A stretch of 17,547 bases of DNA, from the NCBI GenBank assembly GCA_030612485.1, contig JAUWNS010000037.1:1-17547 (forward strand), read 5' to 3'. Position numbers and translations under genes: made by a program. This document shows positions 7,325-14,648 of this stretch, piece after piece. This DNA is from Candidatus Bipolaricaulota bacterium (GTDB taxonomy: Bacteria > Bipolaricaulota > Bipolaricaulia > UBA7950 > UBA9294). The first letter of the stretch is position 1; every line of letters begins with the position of its first letter. The notes below the pieces were generated by a model that had not been told where the DNA came from, did not search any database, and saw only the letters and a list, made by a program, of their open reading frames with translations.

Positions 7325-7996
7325 TCAAGAGGCTTCGGCAAAGGCCTCGGCAAGAGCGAGGTCCTCTTTGGTCGTTACCTTGAAGTTACCCCTTTCTCCA
7401 GGAACCGTCCAGACCTTCACTCCCGTTGCCAGGACAGCACCAGCATCATCGGTGAACCATGATCCGCTGACGACGAGCGCCTGCTGGATGATCTCTCGCC
7501 TGAATCCCTGAGGGGTCTGCATCTGCAACAAGCCACGCCTCTCGACCCACTGGGGTAGGAGAAATCCTTCCGCGTTACGATAGCGGAGTGTGTCAACCGT
7601 GGGTAGGACAGGGACGCACGCCCCACGCACCTTCACCCCGGTGATGATGCGGGCGATCAACGCCTGGCTGGGAAAGGGGCGTGCCGCGTCGTGGATCAGG
7701 ACGATCTTGCCCTTGGCTGCGCTGACTCCGGCACGCGAGGAATCCTGTCGCTTTCTCCCCCCCCGGACGATGTGTACCTGTGTTTGCAGATCGACAAGGA
7801 GAGGGGTCGCTCGCGCCTCTTCACCCGCGGCTACGACAAGGATTAACTCGTCGATCAACGGGGACTCACTGAACGCTCTCAACGTGTATGAGAGGAGAGG
7901 TTCCCCCTTGATCTCGAGGTAGATCTTATTCTCTCCCGCCCCGATACGCATTCCACGGCCGGCGGCAAGGAGGATGGCGCTGACCAATGGCTTCAT
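7325..7996 (-). CDS. ispD: 2-C-methyl-D-erythritol 4-phosphate cytidylyltransferase
   Basis: This 223-residue enzyme joins CTP and methylerythritol 4-phosphate to form CDP-methylerythritol, the third step of the MEP isoprenoid pathway. The nucleotide-binding loop AILLAAGRGMRIGAGENK is at the N-terminus, with the conserved glycines, arginine and lysine. VLIHDAARPF in the middle is the family's signature strand. DTLR, TPQGFR and FTDDAGAVLATG follow in the usual order, and the C-terminus GNFKVTTKEDLALAEA is typical. A longer open frame upstream has no family similarity, and ATG 7996 begins exactly where IspD proteins do. It lies five bases after the lipoprotein stop codon, so translation is probably coupled. 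Bacillus also places ispD after yacL, which supports both assignments. No ispF-like fusion is present. Confidence 0.94.
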   Translation of the reverse strand: MKPLVSAILLAAGRGMRIGAGENKIYLEIKGEPLLSYTLRAFSESPLIDELILVVAAGEEARATPLLVDLQTQVHIVRGGRKRQDSSRAGVSAAKGKIVLIHDAARPFPSQALIARIITGVKVRGACVPVLPTVDTLRYRNAEGFLLPQWVERRGLLQMQTPQGFRREIIQQALVVSGSWFTDDAGAVLATGVKVWTVPGERGNFKVTTKEDLALAEAFAEAS

Positions 7997-8001
7997 CTCT
8001 C

Positions 8002-8499
8002 TTACTCTGACGAGGGGGTCTCCGTGATCTTGGTCAGATTCTGGCCATTGTAATCGATCATGTAGACCTCCCAAACACCAGACCGGCTAGAGTTGAATAG
8101 AATCTTATCGTTCACTCCCCAGTATGGGTTGACCTCCTCTCCCTCGTGGGCAGTCAAGCGGGTGATCTCCAGGGTCTGGATGTCGATGAGGTAGAGGTCG
8201 ACGTTCTTATCACGGTTGGAAGAGAAGACGAGACGATCTCCTTGGGGAGACCAACTCGGAGCCCAGTCGTCGACCTCGTTCTGCGTGAGCTGCACGATCT
8301 CACCGGTACCGATGTCGCGGGTGTAGATCTCGAACCCTTTTCCCCCTGGTGAGGCGTAAGCGAGCGTGGTCCCATCGGGCGAGAGGACAGGCTCCCAGTT
8401 CTCAAGTTGGGGCCCTTTCTGCTGAAGGAGGTCACACCCTCCAACGAGAAGTAATCCAATAAGAATAAGTCCAGTGAAGATTATCTTTTTCACATACAT
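8002..8499 (-). CDS. Small TolB-like beta-propeller lipoprotein
   Basis: This 165-residue predicted lipoprotein has a short basic N-terminus, a hydrophobic stretch and the lipobox LLVGGC, with the lipidated cysteine at residue 22. The mature part contains about three PD40/WD40-like blades of the TolB type: LSPDGTTLAYAS with FEIYTRDIGTGEIVQLT, then WSPQGDRLVFSSNRDKNVDLYLIDI, then a third ending VYMIDYNGQNLTKIT. Three blades cannot close a six- or seven-blade propeller, so the protein may dimerise or be a shortened relative. AGGAAGGAG directly precedes ATG 8499, which makes the GTG at 8493 (two codons in) an alternative start with better spacing. It sits between the PIN/TRAM gene (10-base gap) and ispD (5-base gap), clearly in one operon. 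Its function is unknown; envelope protein interaction is inferred from fold. Confidence 0.85.
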   Translation of the reverse strand: MYVKKIIFTGLILIGLLLVGGCDLLQQKGPQLENWEPVLSPDGTTLAYASPGGKGFEIYTRDIGTGEIVQLTQNEVDDWAPSWSPQGDRLVFSSNRDKNVDLYLIDIQTLEITRLTAHEGEEVNPYWGVNDKILFNSSRSGVWEVYMIDYNGQNLTKITETPSSE

Positions 8500-8509
8500 C
8501 TCCTTCCTA

Positions 8510-9550
8510 TTATTCCCAACGGGGAGACTCCCCGCAGGGTTCGACAAAGAGCATCCTCCCTGCTTCGGTTTGCAGTGTGCTCCTGACGGTCGTCTTGATC
8601 TTGCGGCCAATATGACGGCGGCCGTTCTCCACCACCACCATCGTCCCATCGTCGAGGTAGCCGATCCCTTGGCCGACCTCCTCGCCGCGGTCGATCACCT
8701 CGATGTCGAGCGCCTCCCCAGGGATGAAACGCGGCTTAACCGTGTTCGCCAGTTCGTTAACGTTCAACACCTTGATCCCCTCTACCTGAGCTACCCGGTT
8801 CAGGTTGTAGTCCGTGGTGAGCAGCGTTCCGCTCTCCTCCTTCGCGAGACGAATCAGTTTGTGGTCGACCTCTTTGATGGTTGGATAGTCTTTGGCATGG
8901 ACGTGGATCATGACCGCCTCATCGTCCATCAGTTGGCGCAGAATCTCCAAGCCGCGGCGTCCCTTGCGGCGGCGGAGACTGTTGGAGGAATCGGCAATAT
9001 TCTGCAGTTCGACAAGGACAAACTCAGGAACGATTACCTCTCCCTCCAGGAAGCCCGTGCGAAGCAGATCGCCGATGCGCCCGTCGATGATGGCACTCGT
9101 ATCGAGGACCTTAATCGCACACCCTTTCTGCCTGTTCGGCGATTTAAAGGCCCTCTCACCGCGGAAGATCAGGGGACGATCGAACGCGTACCCGACCGCT
9201 AGGCCGAGGAGGAGAGATCCCGCGAGGAGAGATCCTTGTACGATGCGCGCGCCCGCGCCACCGGGAAAAATGAAACCAGCAGAAAGAGCAAGAATTGCCC
9301 CGATAATGGATGCAATAAACCCTAATAGAATACTGTTGACGAGTTTTATTTCCATTTGCTCCGCATTAAGTTCCTCGCGAACCCTTTTCCAGATAAGGAG
9401 AATGCTCAGGGCAAGGAGGGCTCCGGCTCCGGCTCCAGCAATGAGGTTAAGCACCCACCTGGGGATCGGGTGTAGTGAGGGGATAAATCCGTAGGAGACC
9501 GCGACCGCTCCTCCTGCCGCTGCTAATACAAGGAATAATAAACCGGGCAT
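8510..9550 (-). CDS. YacL-type membrane PIN/TRAM domain protein
   Basis: This 346-residue protein has four predicted transmembrane helices (about residues 2-22, 32-52, 70-92 and 98-120), then a PIN nuclease-like domain (about 140-265), then a TRAM domain (about 270-335). PIN acidic residues are visible in LDTSAIIDG, in FVLVELQNIADSS and in LLTTDYNLNRVA. The TRAM part includes GIGYLDDGTMVVVENG. The arrangement matches Bacillus YacL and its relatives, which are widespread and poorly characterised. RNA cleavage or binding at the membrane is inferred from the domains. The open frame extends 69 bases upstream, but ATG 9550 has GGAGG seven bases before it and the upstream ATG (9619) overlaps the -10 box of the promoter, so 9550 is the start. 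First gene of the operon with the lipoprotein and ispD. Confidence 0.93.
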   Translation of the reverse strand: MPGLLFLVLAAAGGAVAVSYGFIPSLHPIPRWVLNLIAGAGAGALLALSILLIWKRVREELNAEQMEIKLVNSILLGFIASIIGAILALSAGFIFPGGAGARIVQGSLLAGSLLLGLAVGYAFDRPLIFRGERAFKSPNRQKGCAIKVLDTSAIIDGRIGDLLRTGFLEGEVIVPEFVLVELQNIADSSNSLRRRKGRRGLEILRQLMDDEAVMIHVHAKDYPTIKEVDHKLIRLAKEESGTLLTTDYNLNRVAQVEGIKVLNVNELANTVKPRFIPGEALDIEVIDRGEEVGQGIGYLDDGTMVVVENGRRHIGRKIKTTVRSTLQTEAGRMLFVEPCGESPRWE

Positions 9551-9617
9551 GATTCCACCTCCGAGCGAGCGTATGAAGATTTGTATCACGTCTCTCCCTT
9601 TAGTTCGTTCAACGTTC

Positions 9618-9646
9618 ATTATATACAGTACTTGACTTCACTTCAA
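9618..9646 (-). promoter_or_regulatory. Strong predicted promoter of the PIN/TRAM-lipoprotein-ispD operon
   Basis: On the minus strand TTGAAG (9641-9646) and a perfect TATAAT (9618-9623) are separated by 17 bases. Transcription should start near 9611, leaving a leader of about 60 bases before ATG 9550. The -35 box overlaps the divergent plus-strand promoter listed next, so the two polymerase sites cannot be occupied together. Confidence 0.7.
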
Positions 9647-9660
9647 GATTTTGCTATTGT
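9632..9660 (+). promoter_or_regulatory. Predicted promoter of the prmC-ftsEX operon
   Basis: TTGACT (9632-9637) and TATTGT (9655-9660) are separated by 17 bases. The -35 box matches five of six consensus bases and the -10 box four of six. The predicted start lies near 9667, about 50 bases before the proposed prmC start. It interleaves with the opposing TTGAAG/TATAAT promoter. Confidence 0.5.
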
Positions 9661-9717
9661 ATACGGCAAAATCGGTCGATTGACGAACGCCGGGGATGAA
9701 GAAAAAGGGGGACGACT

Positions 9718-10572
9718 CTGGGTGCTGATTGGACCGTACGGGAGATCCTTAAATGGACACGGGGCTACTTTAAGGATGCGGGGATCGTTCAACCGCGGTT
9801 AGAAGCGGAGATCCTTCTCGCTCATGTATTGAATGTCGACCGATTACACCTTTACCTCTCGCCGAACAAGCCGCTCACCCTGGACGAGCGAGCGCAGTAT
9901 CGCGAAGTGATCAAAAAACGTTGCTCCGGAACACCACTCCAATACCTGACCGGTGAGATCTCCTTCTTTGGGTTGCGGTTCCGCGTCTCCTCGGAGGCTC
10001 TCATCCCGCGGCAGGAGACGGAGGAACTGCTGGAGAAGGCGCTCGACCTGGTTCCACGTGACCGCGAGATCGCCTGCCTCGATCTGGGGACCGGATCGGG
10101 GGTCTTGGCTGTCTGTCTCGCTCGTTTCCTCCCCCGTGCGCGGATCACCGCCGTCGACCTCTCGGAGGAGGCGCTCGGCCTTGCACGCGAGAACGCTCAA
10201 TTACACGATGTTTCGGACAGGATCACCTTCTTAAGGAGCGATTGGTTCGAGCGTGTGAGCGACAAATTTGACTTGATCGTCTCCAATCCCCCATATATAA
10301 CTGAGGAAGAGTTAGTGACGCTCCCGGTCGAGGTTCGGGCACACGAGCCGCGTGTCGCCCTCGACGGTGGGAAGGAAGGGGTGGAGCAGATCGAGTCGCT
10401 GACGCGCTCGCTAAAGGAGCATATGTTACCTAATGCGAGTGTCCTTCTGGAGATCGGGAATGGACAAGGGAGAACGGTGGTCGAACGGATGGACGCGGTC
10501 GGCTTGGTGGAGGCGAGGATGGAGCGAGATATCGCCGGCAAGGAAAGGTTCGTGATCGCGCGATGTCCGTGA
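9718..10572 (+). CDS. prmC: Peptide chain release factor N5-glutamine methyltransferase
   Basis: PrmC (HemK) methylates the glutamine of the GGQ motif of release factors RF1 and RF2 using S-adenosylmethionine. Here the SAM-binding loop LDLGTGSG (about 121-128), the catalytic NPPY (about 190-193) and the LIPRQETEEL segment are all present. In this frame the typical helical N-terminal domain is encoded upstream of the first TTG (9829): WTVREILKW, then RLEAEILLAHVL. Those residues are family-like, so translation must begin before 9829. The frame has a stop at 9697-9699 and no ATG, GTG or TTG between. CTG 9718 is the best candidate, with AGGGGG six bases upstream, and gives 284 residues, close to E. 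coli PrmC (277). Alternatively ATG 9696 is used and one extra G in the GGGGG run (9707-9711) breaks the frame. ftsE overlaps its stop. Confidence 0.88.
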   Translation: MGADWTVREILKWTRGYFKDAGIVQPRLEAEILLAHVLNVDRLHLYLSPNKPLTLDERAQYREVIKKRCSGTPLQYLTGEISFFGLRFRVSSEALIPRQETEELLEKALDLVPRDREIACLDLGTGSGVLAVCLARFLPRARITAVDLSEEALGLARENAQLHDVSDRITFLRSDWFERVSDKFDLIVSNPPYITEEELVTLPVEVRAHEPRVALDGGKEGVEQIESLTRSLKEHMLPNASVLLEIGNGQGRTVVERMDAVGLVEARMERDIAGKERFVIARCP

Positions 10573-11225
10573 TGATCCAGCTCTCCGAGCTTCAGTTCTT
10601 GAGCGAGGACGGGATCAAGGTATTGGACGATGTGCACCTCCGTGTCGATCGCGGAGAGCTCGTCTTTCTCACCGGGCCGGCAGCCGCGGGGAAGACGATC
10701 CTCCTCGGCCTCGTAGCAACGCAGATCCCTCCGCAGGAGGGGCAGATCCTCGTCCACGGACGCAACATCGCGCGACTGAGCCACAAGAAAGCGTTCCAGC
10801 TGCGTCGCCAGATCGGGTTCATCCCCCAGCGGTTCAGTCCACTCCCGAAGACCGTCCTCGATAACGTGACATTCAAGCTACGCACCCTGGGTGACTTCCG
10901 CGAGCAGGCCGAAGAGAAGGCGCTCGCCGCCCTGGAAATGGTTTCATTAACCAAGAAGCTTGCCGCGTCCGCAACAGAGATCGAACCGATCGATCGAGTC
11001 CGGCTGGCCTTTGCCGTTGCAATCTGCAACGACCCGCTCCTCCTCCTGTTCGATGAACCGTTCGAGGAGTTGAGTGCCGACGATCGGGCCAAAATCTGCT
11101 CCCTGTTGGAAGAGATTCATCTGCGGGGGTTCACCATCCTCGTTGCTACCCGTAACCCGCTTCCCTCGTTGGTTAAAAAATACCGTGTCGTGCAGTTGCT
11201 GGATGGGAAGGTGAAAGAAGGATGA
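10563..11225 (+). CDS. ftsE: FtsE-like ABC ATPase with degenerate signature and H-loop
   Basis: This 220-residue ATPase pairs with FtsX, which in other bacteria transmits a signal across the inner membrane to activate cell-wall hydrolases at division. Walker A GPAAAGKT (38-45), Q-loop glutamine in FIPQRF (Q89) and Walker B LLLLFDEP (159-166) are intact. The ABC signature, normally LSGGE, is replaced around 137-146 by ATEIEPIDRV. The H-loop histidine is replaced by arginine in LVATRNP (R197), and the D-loop reads SADD. The frame is continuous and flanking residues stay family-like, so this is divergence and not a frameshift. It probably binds ATP but may hydrolyse it poorly or not at all. ATG 10563 overlaps prmC by ten bases; ATG 10572, overlapping the stop as TGATG, is equally possible. 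ftsX follows by an ATGA overlap. Confidence 0.82.
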   Translation: MSVMIQLSELQFLSEDGIKVLDDVHLRVDRGELVFLTGPAAAGKTILLGLVATQIPPQEGQILVHGRNIARLSHKKAFQLRRQIGFIPQRFSPLPKTVLDNVTFKLRTLGDFREQAEEKALAALEMVSLTKKLAASATEIEPIDRVRLAFAVAICNDPLLLLFDEPFEELSADDRAKICSLLEEIHLRGFTILVATRNPLPSLVKKYRVVQLLDGKVKEG

Positions 11226-12061
11226 ATCAGTTCTGGTTTTTGTTAGGCAATCTTCTGAGGACAATTGACTCCCGAAGCGGCTCTCTCTTTATCGTTCTCA
11301 TTTTCCTCATCTTCTCTTCGGGAGCTCTCTTTTCGAGCTTCTTCCTGTTGGGAACCCCAACCCCTGATGATACAGGCCCGTCCCTCTCCGCGGACGAGGT
11401 CTTTGTCCATCTTTCGCCCCGGCTTTCCCAACAGAAGATCAACGACCTCTACCTGAAGATCCGCGAGTCGGAGGATGTTTCACAGATTAACTACCGCTAC
11501 CCGCAGGAGTTCGGGCTCGAAGCGGTGGAAGGACTCTTAGTGATCAAAGCAGTCAGTGTGGCTAAGGTCACTGGGTTAGTCGATGCTCTCTCCGCAATCG
11601 ATGGAATCGCGACTGTTGATTCCCTCTCCACTCGGCATGCGGACTCCCTCTCAGCCCCAGTAAAGATCGGCCTCCTGATCGGCCTTGCTCTGAGTATCGT
11701 GGGTAGCTTGATCGCAGCACGTTATGCGTTCGCTGAGTTACTCAAGTCCTTCTCCGAGGAGATCCGGATGATGCGCTTAGCAGGGACCGCGGAGCAGGTT
11801 ATTCAACCCCCGATCGTCGCCATTGGGGCCCTGTGTGGAATCATTGCAGGCCTTCTCTTAATCGTTGCAATATACCTCCTTCGCTTCTTGGCGATCACCC
11901 ACCCTGGGTTTCTCCTTCACGCCACCTCAGGGTGGGTCGATCCAGCCCGGGTGCTGACGGTGAGCCTGGGCGGATTCCTTCTCGGACTCGTCTTGGGCGG
12001 GCTTGTTGGTGCGTTGGGAGCGAGCCTCACCGAATCGAGCAAGTTTCAAGTCTATTCGTAG
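11222..12061 (+). CDS. ftsX: FtsX-like cell-division permease
   Basis: This 279-residue membrane protein has the FtsX layout. One transmembrane helix (about 20-43) is followed by an extracytoplasmic domain of about 100 residues (45-145). Three more helices follow at about 148-168, 197-222 and 245-270. The cytoplasmic segment EEIRMMRLAGTAEQVIQPP between helices 2 and 3 is the part that contacts FtsE in this family. The start overlaps the ftsE stop as ATGA, so translation is coupled and 1:1 stoichiometry is likely. The extracytoplasmic domain would be the partner-binding site for a hydrolase activator, but none is encoded nearby. The last ten bases overlap the last ten of the convergent permease gene. 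An unusual feature is its partner ATPase, which lacks the usual hydrolysis motifs. Confidence 0.85.
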   Translation: MNQFWFLLGNLLRTIDSRSGSLFIVLIFLIFSSGALFSSFFLLGTPTPDDTGPSLSADEVFVHLSPRLSQQKINDLYLKIRESEDVSQINYRYPQEFGLEAVEGLLVIKAVSVAKVTGLVDALSAIDGIATVDSLSTRHADSLSAPVKIGLLIGLALSIVGSLIAARYAFAELLKSFSEEIRMMRLAGTAEQVIQPPIVAIGALCGIIAGLLLIVAIYLLRFLAITHPGFLLHATSGWVDPARVLTVSLGGFLLGLVLGGLVGALGASLTESSKFQVYS

Positions 12062-13311
12062 CGCAACGCGTCAACTACGGGGAGCTTCGCCGCTCGCCAC
12101 GCCGGCCACAGACCGGCAAACCCTCCAAGGAAGAACGAACCGAACAGGGTAGTAGCGATCAAAGAAGGGCTCGCCACAACGGCCATCTCAACCCCGAAGA
12201 ATCGCCCGATAAACGATGACGCTAAGGCACTCAAACCAAGACCCAGTAGCGTCCCCACGATGCCACCGACCAAGCCCATCAGGCCGGATTCGATCAGGAA
12301 GATCGTCATGATGTGGCTGTTCTTCGCCCCGACCGCCTTCATAACCCCGATCTCCTTAGTCCGTTCGAGGACGGAGGTGAACATAGTGTTCATCACCCCG
12401 ACCCCGCCGACGAGCAACGAAATCCCGGCAATTCCGGCGAGGAACGCGCTGATCGTGGTGGTCATCGTCCCAATGGTCTCTGTGATATCGTTATAAGTAA
12501 CCGTAATCACTTCCGACCCTCGTGCATTCAGCTTTTCTTCGGCTCGGTCGGCTACCTTGTCGACATCGGCCCCGGGTTCGACCCTTACCAGCGTGATCAA
12601 AACATCTTCCGCCGGCCCCCACAGGAGATCCATCGTCTCATATGGAACATAGATCGTGTCTTGGCTCGGTTCCATGCCGCCCGAAAACCCGCCCCCGACC
12701 GATTCGTCGTCCTCTTCTGGTATCAAAATCCCGACGATGGTGAAGGGAAGCTCGGCATCGGTGTCGCCGGCGATGGAGAGCGTATCACCGACGCTCGCGT
12801 GCAACCGTTCGGCCATCTCAGCGCCGAGGATAGCTACCAATTCGTCGTCCTCGCCGAACAGTCGTCCTCCATCTTGCAGTTCGAGTGTCCCGAAGAACGA
12901 TTCGAACTCCGTCCTCATCTCGGAGGAGAGTCCCATCACAGGCAAGAACCCCTGAATAGATTTGCCATCAGGCCCAAGTGGTCCTTGCACAAACCCCGTA
13001 CGCTGGCGTACCGCGGCGGCGACCTTAACGCCTTCGATCCCCCGTAGGTAGTCGAGATCGAGCGCAAACTCCTCGGCGTCCCCGCCGCCGTGACGCTGCG
13101 GCCCGAACGAGCCCTCGTGCATGATCATGAACGTGTCGACGCCGAAGACCGTAGCCACTTGATCCTTGATCGTCTTGTCGAGCCCAAGCCCGATCGAGAT
13201 CAGCGCAACGACGGCCGTGATCCCGATGAAGACACCGATGACCGTGAGCCAGCTGCGGATCTTCCGGTGCACGATGCTCCGTCCTGCAAGCAGAAAGAAG
13301 TCCTTAAGCAT
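12052..13311 (-). CDS. MacB-type ABC transporter permease
   Basis: This 419-residue permease has the MacB/LolCE topology: one N-terminal helix (about 18-42), a large periplasmic domain (about 45-285), then three C-terminal helices (about 287-312, 335-365 and 383-405). The FtsX-like domain is recognisable from TSVLERTKEIGVMKAVGAK followed by FLIESGLMGLVGG. The periplasmic part resembles the MacB_PCD domain, with GAEMAERLHASVGDTLSI. Such proteins do not form a classical channel but convert ATP hydrolysis into periplasmic motion for export of peptides, lipoproteins or small molecules. It overlaps the ATPase gene by eight bases (ATGCTTAA) and is the last gene of the marR operon. No MacA-like adaptor or outer-membrane channel is present in the window. 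Substrate unknown. Confidence 0.92.
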   Translation of the reverse strand: MLKDFFLLAGRSIVHRKIRSWLTVIGVFIGITAVVALISIGLGLDKTIKDQVATVFGVDTFMIMHEGSFGPQRHGGGDAEEFALDLDYLRGIEGVKVAAAVRQRTGFVQGPLGPDGKSIQGFLPVMGLSSEMRTEFESFFGTLELQDGGRLFGEDDELVAILGAEMAERLHASVGDTLSIAGDTDAELPFTIVGILIPEEDDESVGGGFSGGMEPSQDTIYVPYETMDLLWGPAEDVLITLVRVEPGADVDKVADRAEEKLNARGSEVITVTYNDITETIGTMTTTISAFLAGIAGISLLVGGVGVMNTMFTSVLERTKEIGVMKAVGAKNSHIMTIFLIESGLMGLVGGIVGTLLGLGLSALASSFIGRFFGVEMAVVASPSLIATTLFGSFFLGGFAGLWPAWRAAKLPVVDALRYE

Positions 13312-13990
13312 TCTGCACCTCCTCTAGCACGTGTCCGTCGCGCAGACGGATGATTCGCCCGGCGATTGCCGTTGCATCCGGGTCGTGAGTCACGATAATC
13401 ACCGTTTTCCCATCCTCTGTGCTCAACTTCTTCAGTAATTCGAGAATCGTCGCCCCGCTCTCGGAGTCGAGGTTCCCCGTTGGCTCGTCAGCAAGAATGA
13501 TCTCCGGATCGTTCGCCAGCGCGCGCGCGATCGCCACCCGTTGCCGCTCACCACCGGAGAGTTCGCTGGGTTTATGCCGAACCCGGTCTGCCAGGCCAAC
13601 CTTGACGAGGAGTTCCTTCGCCCGTTGGGCTCGTTCCGCCCTGCGGATTCCTTGGAAGATCATCGGAAGCTCGACGTTCTGTTGAGCAGTCAACGTCTGA
13701 ATCAAATTGAACGTCTGGAAGACAAACCCGATCTTCTTGCCCCGCAACGCGACGAGCTGTTTCTCCTTCAACCGCTCCAGGTCCTGTCCATCGAGGAAGG
13801 TCGTCCCATTGCTCGGTGTGTCGAGAGCGCCAATGATGTGCATCAGCGTCGACTTCCCAGAGCCCGATGGCCCCATGATCGCGACGATCTCCCCCTCTTC
13901 GATGCTCAGGTCGAGGCCGCGCAACGCACGGACCACGGTCTCTCCCAACTTGTACTCCTTAGTGATTTCCTTCAGATTCAAGAGAGGCAT
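13304..13990 (-). CDS. MacB/LolD-type ABC transporter ATP-binding protein
   Basis: This 228-residue ATPase belongs to the LolD/MacB/FtsE class and should energise the permease encoded next. Walker A GPSGSGKS is at 40-47, the Q-loop in VFQTFNL near 92, the signature LSGGE at 144-148, Walker B ILADEP at 165-170 and the H-loop histidine at 202 in IVTHD. All are canonical, in contrast with the FtsE-like protein in this window. ATG 13990 was chosen because the family begins there and GAGGG lies upstream; the longer open frame runs antisense-free into the previous gene and has no family similarity. The start is two bases after the exported-protein stop, and its end overlaps the permease start, so the three genes are translationally coupled. 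Confidence 0.93.
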   Translation of the reverse strand: MPLLNLKEITKEYKLGETVVRALRGLDLSIEEGEIVAIMGPSGSGKSTLMHIIGALDTPSNGTTFLDGQDLERLKEKQLVALRGKKIGFVFQTFNLIQTLTAQQNVELPMIFQGIRRAERAQRAKELLVKVGLADRVRHKPSELSGGERQRVAIARALANDPEIILADEPTGNLDSESGATILELLKKLSTEDGKTVIIVTHDPDATAIAGRIIRLRDGHVLEEVQNA

Positions 13991-13992
13991 CG

Positions 13993-14598
13993 TTAGCCCT
14001 CGCCTTCGGTAACCGTGTATTCGATAAGTTCGATCACGAAGATCTCGACCCATTCGCCGTCGACCAGCTCCTCGGCGCGAATAAGGGGTGAGATGTAGAC
14101 CGGATGCGATAGAGCGAACGCAACCGTCATCCGCGTCTCCGGATCGTCCGGATCGACGAACGACCCTTCCAGGCACCAGACGCCAGCGAGCGTCACCCCA
14201 ACGATATCGGTGAACTTGCCCCCGCCAGGGAGGAGGTATTCCTGACCTTCCTCAAGCCGATTCCGTTGATCCATCAGCGCCTGCAACGACGAGTAACTCA
14301 CGTCGTGTCCGCCGCCGGATGCGACGCTCGTCGCACCAAAGATGAATCCGAATCCCGCAAGCTGATCCTCGGTACCGCTCGCCTCGGTGACCATCCGCAG
14401 CGTGTAGCGTCCGCTCTCACGCGAGACGACGATCAACTCAAGGGTTTGGGGCTCGTCCATCTCTTCAGTGATTACCTCGTACACCATCTTCGTCGTCCCG
14501 ATCGGGAAGACATCGAGATCGGCCTGTGCAAACACGGATACGGCAAAACCCATCAGACTCAATAACACCAACAAACCCGTGATCTTCTTCATTTTCAT
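13993..14598 (-). CDS. Exported protein of unknown function in the marR-ABC operon
   Basis: I do not recognise this 201-residue protein. It has a clear Sec signal peptide: two lysine pairs, a hydrophobic core, and likely cleavage after VFA (about residue 24) before QADLD. There is no lipobox, so it should be soluble in the periplasm or outside. The mature part is acidic and predicted strand-rich, beginning DVFPIGTTKMVYEVITEE, with a glycine-rich stretch (ASGGGHD) and an LLPGGG turn. It has one cysteine and no further membrane segment. The start is supported by AAGGAGG five bases upstream of ATG 14598. It lies between the regulator and the ABC ATPase (two-base gap), so it may be the cargo, a sensor or a periplasmic partner of the transporter in place of a MacA adaptor. 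This role is inferred from position only. Confidence 0.8.
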   Translation of the reverse strand: MKMKKITGLLVLLSLMGFAVSVFAQADLDVFPIGTTKMVYEVITEEMDEPQTLELIVVSRESGRYTLRMVTEASGTEDQLAGFGFIFGATSVASGGGHDVSYSSLQALMDQRNRLEEGQEYLLPGGGKFTDIVGVTLAGVWCLEGSFVDPDDPETRMTVAFALSHPVYISPLIRAEELVDGEWVEIFVIELIEYTVTEGEG

Positions 14599-14648
14599 TG
14601 CGTCCTCCTTCTTACTTTGCTACGCGCACTTCTATCCTGTCTAGCCTA

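Noticed and set aside
8474..9202. Long plus-strand open frame (about 242 codons) opposite the PIN/TRAM and lipoprotein genes
   Set aside because: It is antisense to two well-supported genes, and its composition mirrors their codons in reverse. No conserved motif is visible.
10960..11010. Frameshift in ftsE as the cause of the missing signature motif
   Set aside because: Residues before and after the region stay in the same frame and family-like up to Walker B, and neither other frame encodes LSGGE here.
12313..13047. Plus-strand open frame of about 244 codons opposite the MacB-type permease
   Set aside because: It is a shadow frame of a clearly recognised permease in a GC-rich region.
13991..14176. 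Upstream extension of the ABC ATPase frame
   Set aside because: It overlaps the exported-protein gene, lacks family similarity, and ATG 13990 matches the usual start of LolD/MacB-type ATPases.
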